A stretch of DNA of 11,234 nucleotides from Nanobdellota archaeon. Its GTDB lineage: Archaea > Nanobdellota > Nanobdellia > Pacearchaeales > GW2011-AR1. Within the stretch, counting starts at the first letter, position 1, and the number at the start of each line of letters is the position of its first letter. Position numbers and translations under genes: made by a program. The stretch covers positions 1 to 11,234 of the forward strand of contig JAHJRS010000004.1 in the NCBI GenBank assembly GCA_018830845.1, given 5' to 3'. Shown piece by piece: positions 6,086 to 11,234 of this stretch. The notes under the pieces are model-generated. The model saw nothing but the letters and a program-made list of their open reading frames with translations. It was not told the origin of the DNA and ran no database searches.

Positions 6086-6646
6086 CTATTTAAATTTTTT
6101 AGAAGTTTTTTTCTTTTTAGATATCTTCACCCATACAAAACCAAGGACAACCACCCCAAAAATAATTAAAATGATTAACCAGTATGAAAAGGTTGAAGGA
6201 GGATTACTTCCATACAAAACGCTTTCTTCAAGAGAAACTATATTCACAGGGAAGCTTGTTGAAAAAGCACTTGCAACAACTACCATTCCTTCTCCGGATG
6301 CAATCTGGTTAAAAGAAAGTGAAACTTGATAAGCCGAGCCTCTTTGAGCGTTTTCCGGGACTACAACTTCTACCTCAACAGGCACATCTATTTCGCCAGC
6401 ACCAACTTCATAAATAGTCTCTTTTAAGGAGGCAATGTCCCCATCACTGCTAATTAATGCTTCAAATGTCATAGATTCCTCACCGGTATTTTGAAGGTAT
6501 AAAATTACAGTGTTTTTTTCTCCAGGAGAAAGAAGCAAAGGGTTATCCTTCCAGTAGGGAGCTGCAATTCCTGCCGCCTGAACAAAAACCCCGAGTGAAA
6601 GAATCAAAAAAACCGCCGACGCGAAAAGAAAAGTTTTATTTTTCAT
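6086..6646 (-). CDS. Secreted single-pass protein with one beta-sandwich domain
   Basis: 186 aa. Signal peptide (about 1-24, ending VQAAG), then GIAAPYWKDNPLLLSPGEKN leading into a beta-sandwich of about 110 residues (an Ig-like, NEW3-type segment with a LSPGEKNTVILYLQN core), a membrane helix (about 153-173) and a strongly basic end (KISKKKKTSKKFK). Proteins with this APYWK-NPL-LSPGE start recur beside surface-protein genes in DPANN archaea as I recall, without a known function. Its ATG is 1 nt after the stop of the upstream gene (TAA A ATG), with GGTG about 7 nt before it, and the large surface gene follows after 12 nt. Small ectodomain, one helix and no catalytic residues suggest an assembly partner or anchor for larger surface proteins. 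Confidence 0.82.
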   Translation of the reverse strand: MKNKTFLFASAVFLILSLGVFVQAAGIAAPYWKDNPLLLSPGEKNTVILYLQNTGEESMTFEALISSDGDIASLKETIYEVGAGEIDVPVEVEVVVPENAQRGSAYQVSLSFNQIASGEGMVVVASAFSTSFPVNIVSLEESVLYGSNPPSTFSYWLIILIIFGVVVLGFVWVKISKKKKTSKKFK

Positions 6647-6647
6647 T

Positions 6648-7577
6648 TTAAGACACCCCCACAGACCATGAACCGTATGCCGCAGATGAATATGACTGAG
6701 AACTTATTGTTGGGGGAACTCCTTTTATGCAAAAATAAATTTGCTCCTGCCCTGTTGAGCCGTCATTCACTGAATGATTTCCGTTTGGAAGGGTGGCAGA
6801 AGAAATTGCTATTGCAGTTGCGTTAGACATTGCCGTCCCTGAACAACCCTCACTAGAAATTCCGATTGTGAAATTGTTTGCATAAATATACTCAGTAGTG
6901 GTTGTTTCACCCTGAAGGTTATACGCAGTTGTATTTACTCCCAAGGATTCTGCATTGCCTGTATTATTTATCACCACAGGGTCATTGTTTGAACCCGTGT
7001 CATTGTCTTGAAGATTTACTGAAGTCCAGGAAAGAGAGGTAGGAGACATCTTCATCGCGGTTAAAATATTATATGTAAAAGTTGTTGAAGAATTTTCGGC
7101 ATCAGCACCATTTATATCCGATGCGGTCACATTTATTGTCCAGGCACCATTTCCGTCGTAATACCACATGTCAATTGTACACGAAAAGTTTATGCTGTTT
7201 CCCACGGCAGGGTAATTCGCACATGAAAGGTTAGAACGCGTCGTCTCTACTGATTTTTGGAAGTATGCCTTTCCTGAACTTGTATTTATATTTGAACTCC
7301 CATCACTATCAGTTACTGTAAAATTGAAAGTGATTGTTGTTGTTGAGTCCTCAGTCGGGTTTTTTGCAGTAATCACCTGAACATATGGAATTGTCGGGGC
7401 TGAGTTTCCAATTGTAATATTCAGTGAAGTTGAACCGGAAGATGCTTCCCCGGTAATTCTCCCCCAAAAGTCTGAAAAAGGGTTTGCTGAAGTTACGGGA
7501 ACAACCAAAAGCGCGACGGCGACAAAAAGAACAATTAAAAATTTACCTCTTCTCATGTTCAAGTATATATTCTCCAT
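6648..7577 (-). CDS. Secreted Ig-like protein, paralogue of the big gene's module
   Basis: 309 aa from the ATG at 7577; the ATG at 7556 (MRRGKFLIVLFVAV) is at least as likely because it makes a cleaner signal peptide and has a better-placed TATA box. After the signal peptide comes ANPFSDFWGRITGEASSGST, then an Ig/cadherin-like domain (APTIPYV to TFTYNI, about 60-170) and a second beta domain (MKMSPTSLSW to the end). Conserved Cys occur as two pairs, one in the first domain (SCAN, FSCT) and one in the second (GCSG, YFCI), fit for disulfides outside the cell. There are many N-glycosylation sites. It ends at SVGVS with no membrane segment, whereas its paralogue inside 7644-11234 continues into a membrane helix and HTH tail. 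It is therefore probably secreted or held by partners. First gene of the operon to 4074. Confidence 0.85.
   Translation of the reverse strand: MENIYLNMRRGKFLIVLFVAVALLVVPVTSANPFSDFWGRITGEASSGSTSLNITIGNSAPTIPYVQVITAKNPTEDSTTTITFNFTVTDSDGSSNINTSSGKAYFQKSVETTRSNLSCANYPAVGNSINFSCTIDMWYYDGNGAWTINVTASDINGADAENSSTTFTYNILTAMKMSPTSLSWTSVNLQDNDTGSNNDPVVINNTGNAESLGVNTTAYNLQGETTTTEYIYANNFTIGISSEGCSGTAMSNATAIAISSATLPNGNHSVNDGSTGQEQIYFCIKGVPPTISSQSYSSAAYGSWSVGVS
6694..7396. repeat. Direct repeat copy 1 (Ig-like module)
   Basis: This aligns to 8278-8980 with a constant offset of 1584 bp at both ends, so there are no net insertions or deletions. Within it, 6694-6767 (74 nt) and 6796-6890 (95 nt) are identical to the second copy, including synonymous sites, while other parts have diverged. 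It lies wholly inside the secreted Ig-like gene. Confidence 0.9.
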
Positions 7578-7581
7578 AGTT

Positions 7582-7589
7582 TTTAAACA
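7582..7589 (-). promoter_or_regulatory. TATA-like box of the surface operon
   Basis: The minus strand reads GTTTAAAAAC here, about 29 nt before the ATG at 7556, supporting that start with a near-leaderless mRNA. A weaker TAAATTT at 7601-7607 lies about 27 nt before the alternative ATG at 7577. The 66-nt gap to the upstream gene suggests the four-gene operon has its own promoter. Confidence 0.4.
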
Positions 7590-7643
7590 TTATTATGGCC
7601 AAATTTACCCCCGAGATGAAATAATATTCATATTAATTTCTGT

Positions 7644-10600
7644 TTAAATTTTATTTAATTTCTTTGAAGCCCTTAAATAAATTGTCCAGACATTTCTCTG
7701 GTCTCTTCCAATTATTTGGGCAATCTCACTATACTTTAATCCCTTTTTCTTAAGGTAAACAACTATTGATTCAAGAACAGTTAAATCATTTTCTTTGAAA
7801 ATTGATGCGGGGATGGTCTCTTCATCCTCTTTAACAGCAAAGGCTTCGGGGAATTTTTCTTTAGATTTTTTGTAGGAAGTCCAGATGGTTCTTTCATCCC
7901 TTCCAAGAGCCTTTGCTATTTCAACATATTTCATATTAAGGTTTTCCTTCATATATTTTACAATTGATTCAAGTGAACCTATTTCTTTTCTAAAAATTGA
8001 AACAGGAATTTCAAAACTTTCCTTGCTTATTAATTCTAAGAGTTCCTTACTGCTAAAGTTATATTTTTTCTTGAGTTTCTTTATTATTATTTCAAGAAGC
8101 TCCTTTTTATTCAAAGAATATTCTTCTCTAAGTTCTTCAGCAATTAATTCAAATGCGTCAAAGAGTTTATCCTCTTCTAATTTTGTTTTATTTCTCTTTT
8201 TCTTTCTTCTTCCACCTGAAACTAAAAGGGCAAGGAATATTCCAATTCCCCATGGACCAAACACTGAAGAAGAATACGACTGAGAACTTATTGTTGGGGG
8301 AACTCCTTTTATGCAAAAATAAATTTGCTCCTGCCCTGTTGAGCCGTCATTTAAGGAATGGTTTCCTTTATTAAGAACCGCAGAAGAAATTGCTATTGCA
8401 GTTGCGTTAGACATTGCCGTCCCTGAACAACCCTCACTAGAAATTCCGATTGTGAAATTGTTTGCATAAATATATTCCGAAGTAGTTTGCTCTCCTTGAA
8501 GGTCATACGCAGTCGTATTCACCCCTAATGACACCGCATTACCAGTGTTGTTTATAATGATAGGGTTATTGCTTGAACCCACATCTGTACTTGCCAAAGA
8601 AAGCTCAGGCCAGCCCATAGAAGTGGGAGACATCTTCATCGCGGTTAAAAGATTATATGTGAATGTTGTTGAAGAATTTTCTACATATTCTCCCTCGTTA
8701 TCCTGAGCCGAAACATTAATTGTCCAGGCACCAGCTCCATCGTAATACCACATGTCAATTGAACAAGAAAAGTTTATGCTGTTCCCAACAGGAGTTTGGT
8801 TGACACATGAAACATCAGAACGCGTCGTCTCTCCTCCTCTTTGAAAGTATGCTTTTCCTGAACTTGTATTTATATTTGAACTCCCATCACCATCAGTTAC
8901 TGTAAAATTAAAAGTGATTGTTGTTATTGAGTCCTCAGTCGGGTTTTTTGCAGTAATTACTTCTACATATGGAATTGTCGGTGCGGCTGCGCCATTCAAT
9001 GTATTATTATAATAATCCCGTATACCAAGCAGCATTTCTACACCATAACGCATCCAGTCATTATAGTCAGGTACATCGGTAGTTCCTGAGAAGTTAGTTA
9101 CTGTGTTTTCCATCATCATCGCAGGATGGACTGCTACGGTTGACAGTCTTACGTTGTAAGGATGTGTTTCTGTACCTCCCGTTAATCCGCCAGCTTCATT
9201 TTGTTCATTTTCCCAGTATACAGATATATTTTTCATGAAGTTTATCATTGCAGTGTCTTGCAATCCGTCATCCAGATAGTAGTTGTATCCCGTAAAAATG
9301 GTTGAACTGTTGGTTATTGAACCATGCACATCTATTGAAGCGTTGGGATCAAATGCAACTATGTCCCAAAATGTCCAGTTGACTACATTGTAAAGTGGCT
9401 GGCCTGTTCTTGCATCATCCCAGCATCTGTTTGGATCATATATTGTCGTGCCATTGTAATAAGGGCTGTAACGACCTGTTCCGTTATACACTCCATCAAC
9501 ATTCACGATTGGAACAAACCTGAAAATATAGTTTCTTCTTAGCTGGGCTGCAGTTGCATTGGATTCATTTATGAGATAATTTATCGCACCTTCAGAATAC
9601 CAGCTTCCTTGGACTTCTTCATTTGCGTGTTGTTGACCAATTATATAAATTTTAACTTTGTTAGCATCTGAGTAAGCAGAATCAGTTACTGTTACTGAAG
9701 TCAGATTAAGCCCGAATGTAGTTGTGTTGATTACTGAAATGTTTACATAAGGACTTGAGGAAATGTCTGCAAGGTAAAGATCTCTTCTTCTTACCGTATA
9801 AGGATCAGCTGTTGCCACCCATGTCGTGTTTTGACCAGAAGGAACAGTTATGTTGAATGCTACCCATAAACCATTTGTGTTCACCTGATATGAGTCAGGT
9901 GGCATAATTGCAGTCCATGTTCCCATAGAATAATTGTTGGAGGAATTGTCTACATTTCCAAGCCCGTAATCAAAACTGTAACGTGGACGTGCGTTATCCC
10001 ATCTTAAACGAACGAAGTCATCTGAAGCTAATCCTGTTAAATTGATTGTTATATTTTTTCCAGATGTGTTTGTCATCTCAAAAAAAGTCCACCAGTGAGC
10101 AAAATCTGTAAATTTGGATGTTGCACTACACGCATCAGTTGCATTTGTATATGCTATGTTTGCTCTGTAATTTCGATTTCCATTTGCATCTCCGCTCACA
10201 TAAGTTACATTGTAGAGATTTCCTGATTCAAACGAACTGTCAAATTGTACATCATCAAATATAGAAGGAGCAGAATAAGGTAATATTGTGATTTGATTGG
10301 AAAGCGAAATATTTGTATTAATATTATTTGTTAGAGCAACAGAGCAGGTGTAGTTTGTATAATTTTCCAATTCCTGCGAGACGAGACGATTGTAACCTTC
10401 ATTATAATTGTCAAGTATTTCCTCTGCACTCAATGCCCTGTTTGAATATATTTTTACTTCATCTATAGTACCGTTCCAAGGCTGCACGTAATTAGGGGGG
10501 TTGACTCCGGTTCCTCTTGCCCCGATTCTAACTACTCCTTCTGAGACCCTTAAATTCCCACTGGCAGAAGTTTGAGTTCCAATGAGTGTGCCATTCAAAT

Positions 10601-11234
10601 ACATTTTAATTCCCTCCCCATCCTTATATGTACAAACATAGTGCTGCCAAGATCCAACGTTGATTTTTGGGCAAGGTCCTCCGAGTGGTTCACATCCGTC
10701 TGAAGCGTTGTTGTTTGGAGCCGTACCTACTGTTGTTGTTCCGCCTATGAAACAGTAAAGGTATCCAAGTGAGCCACTACTTAATCCCATCGTGTATGAA
10801 TGGTCTGTAGTAGAGGTACCTTTTCTATTTGATATCAACGTTCCACTACTGTCTGAAGAATTCACTATGAACCATGCTTCCATCGAGAATTCTGACCATG
10901 TTCCATTGCCACCAAGACTTTCATTATAAGGGATAACAATCAGATCGTTTTGTCCGTCAAAATTATAAGTTCCACCAATTTTGCCGTCTGGCGTCCATGT
11001 CGGGGCGGTATTTGCAGTTCCATTCCCAAGCGTTCCATTGTTTTCATAAGTGGAATAATCCACTATTGCACCAGTCGCGGTTGATGGCACATTCAAGTTG
11101 AACGGCATGTTAAGAGCAGTAATCGATGAACCATTCATTCTGAAATCAAAATTGTTGACCAGCGTGCCATATCCTGTTGTGCTCTGATTGTAACAAGTGA
11201 GGTTCTCATTGGAATAATTTGTGCCAAATGTAGT
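7644..11234 (-). CDS. LamG / M14 carboxypeptidase / Ig / membrane / HTH chimera, 5' partial
   Basis: 1196 residues are visible; the frame is open to the right edge, so the N-terminus is missing and the internal ATG at 11138 is not a true start. Domains in order (base positions): end of an Ig-like domain (to about 11120); LamG/ConA-like sugar-binding fold (about 11115-10385); an M14D-type N-domain with FDSSFESGNL (about 10245-10215) and DPYT; the M14 zinc carboxypeptidase core, with HxxE in QQHANEEVQG (His 9629, Glu 9620), substrate-binding Arg in GTGRYS (9473), DPNR (Asn-Arg, Arg 9428), third zinc His in DVHG (9326) and probable catalytic Glu in MMMEN (9110); Ig-like module (8980-8278); short membrane segment (about 8272-8226) followed by RRKKKR; helical linker; two HTH repeats (about 8017-7860 and 7815-7650). 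All key residues are present, so the enzyme is probably active outside the cell, with the tail in the cytoplasm. Substrate unknown. Confidence 0.88.
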   Translation of the reverse strand, partial: TTFGTNYSNENLTCYNQSTTGYGTLVNNFDFRMNGSSITALNMPFNLNVPSTATGAIVDYSTYENNGTLGNGTANTAPTWTPDGKIGGTYNFDGQNDLIVIPYNESLGGNGTWSEFSMEAWFIVNSSDSSGTLISNRKGTSTTDHSYTMGLSSGSLGYLYCFIGGTTTVGTAPNNNASDGCEPLGGPCPKINVGSWQHYVCTYKDGEGIKMYLNGTLIGTQTSASGNLRVSEGVVRIGARGTGVNPPNYVQPWNGTIDEVKIYSNRALSAEEILDNYNEGYNRLVSQELENYTNYTCSVALTNNINTNISLSNQITILPYSAPSIFDDVQFDSSFESGNLYNVTYVSGDANGNRNYRANIAYTNATDACSATSKFTDFAHWWTFFEMTNTSGKNITINLTGLASDDFVRLRWDNARPRYSFDYGLGNVDNSSNNYSMGTWTAIMPPDSYQVNTNGLWVAFNITVPSGQNTTWVATADPYTVRRRDLYLADISSSPYVNISVINTTTFGLNLTSVTVTDSAYSDANKVKIYIIGQQHANEEVQGSWYSEGAINYLINESNATAAQLRRNYIFRFVPIVNVDGVYNGTGRYSPYYNGTTIYDPNRCWDDARTGQPLYNVVNWTFWDIVAFDPNASIDVHGSITNSSTIFTGYNYYLDDGLQDTAMINFMKNISVYWENEQNEAGGLTGGTETHPYNVRLSTVAVHPAMMMENTVTNFSGTTDVPDYNDWMRYGVEMLLGIRDYYNNTLNGAAAPTIPYVEVITAKNPTEDSITTITFNFTVTDGDGSSNINTSSGKAYFQRGGETTRSDVSCVNQTPVGNSINFSCSIDMWYYDGAGAWTINVSAQDNEGEYVENSSTTFTYNLLTAMKMSPTSMGWPELSLASTDVGSSNNPIIINNTGNAVSLGVNTTAYDLQGEQTTSEYIYANNFTIGISSEGCSGTAMSNATAIAISSAVLNKGNHSLNDGSTGQEQIYFCIKGVPPTISSQSYSSSVFGPWGIGIFLALLVSGGRRKKKRNKTKLEEDKLFDAFELIAEELREEYSLNKKELLEIIIKKLKKKYNFSSKELLELISKESFEIPVSIFRKEIGSLESIVKYMKENLNMKYVEIAKALGRDERTIWTSYKKSKEKFPEAFAVKEDEETIPASIFKENDLTVLESIVVYLKKKGLKYSEIAQIIGRDQRNVWTIYLRASKKLNKI
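7650..8017 (-). other. Two tandem HTH repeats in the cytoplasmic tail
   Basis: The C-terminal tail repeats one unit twice. The first has IPVSIF, then SLESIVKYMKENLNMKYVEI and AKALGRDERTIWTSYKKSKE; the second has IPASIF, then TVLESIVVYLKKKGLKYSEI and AQIIGRDQRNVWTIYLRASK. Both fit a sigma-region-4-like helix-turn-helix: a helix (LESIV-YLK), a YxEIA helix, a GRD turn and a recognition helix (ERTIW or QRNVW). I recall similar LSPLE...GRD-RTIW domains at the ends of DPANN surface proteins. DNA binding is inferred, not shown. Confidence 0.7.
8278..8980. repeat. Direct repeat copy 2 (Ig-like module)
   Basis: This is the partner of 6694-7396, inside the large chimeric gene. The match ends, on the module's N-terminal side, exactly where the carboxypeptidase domain begins and, on its C-terminal side, where the membrane segment begins, so one whole structural module was duplicated or converted. 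The identical stretches are 8278-8351 and 8380-8474. Confidence 0.9.

Noticed and set aside
6063..6329. Plus-strand ORF of 88 codons opposite the 186-aa gene
   Set aside because: It is antisense to a gene with clear signal peptide, domain and membrane helix, and has no start signals.
7620..7660. Premature stop or frameshift separating the chimera gene from the secreted gene
   Set aside because: The chimera ends naturally after its second HTH repeat and the next gene has its own signal peptide and TATA-like box; the two are paralogues, not a split gene.
7885..8374. Two plus-strand ORFs opposite the HTH tail and membrane region of the chimera
   Set aside because: Both oppose a well-supported domain-bearing frame and are Ser/Leu/Phe-rich antisense reads; the second also crosses the duplicated module.

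Overview
The window looks like archaeal chromosome, most likely from an AT-rich DPANN lineage (Woesearchaeota/Pacearchaeota-like). Evidence: ribosomal proteins eL42 (L44e) and eS1 (S3ae), which bacteria lack; a tRNA-Thr without an encoded CCA and with discriminator U73; TATA-like boxes about 25 nt from start codons, implying leaderless mRNAs; a pilin-like class III signal (RGQ followed by a hydrophobic stretch); and secreted asparagine-rich proteins of DPANN style. The lineage call is from recognition only; no search was run.

Left part (1-1809): a minus-strand pilin-like surface protein runs off the left edge (1-999) behind its own TATA box. Upstream of it lies a minus-strand pair: a small two-helix membrane protein (1053-1277) and a small HTH-like protein (1294-1575). 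A second two-helix membrane protein (1615-1809) diverges on the plus strand.

Translation cluster (1843-3910, plus): leaderless L44e, an unrecognised 93-aa protein, a possible 26-aa ORF whose stop overlaps the next start (TAATG), then S3ae with a good Shine-Dalgarno. It is followed by a free-standing two-motif LAGLIDADG homing endonuclease and, 11 nt later, tRNA-Thr(UGU), which carries A19/U56 in place of the nearly invariant G19/C56. The 163 nt after the tRNA hold two degenerate copies of its 3' end and nested inverted repeats.

Surface-protein block (4074-11234, minus): a tight operon of four genes (7577 to 4074) encodes a secreted Ig-like protein, a single-pass protein with one beta-sandwich domain, a large single-pass surface protein with a Gly linker, and a three-helix membrane protein. 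Upstream is the standout gene, 7644-11234, open at the right edge. It encodes a LamG-like domain, an M14 metallocarboxypeptidase with the N-domain of cytosolic carboxypeptidases, an Ig-like module, a short membrane segment, and a cytoplasmic tail with two tandem HTH repeats. Its Ig-like module is a direct duplication (about 703 bp, constant 1584-bp offset, exact stretches of 74 and 95 nt) of the neighbouring secreted gene. The block looks like a cell-surface binding and peptide-trimming apparatus in which one protein may link the outside of the cell to DNA inside.
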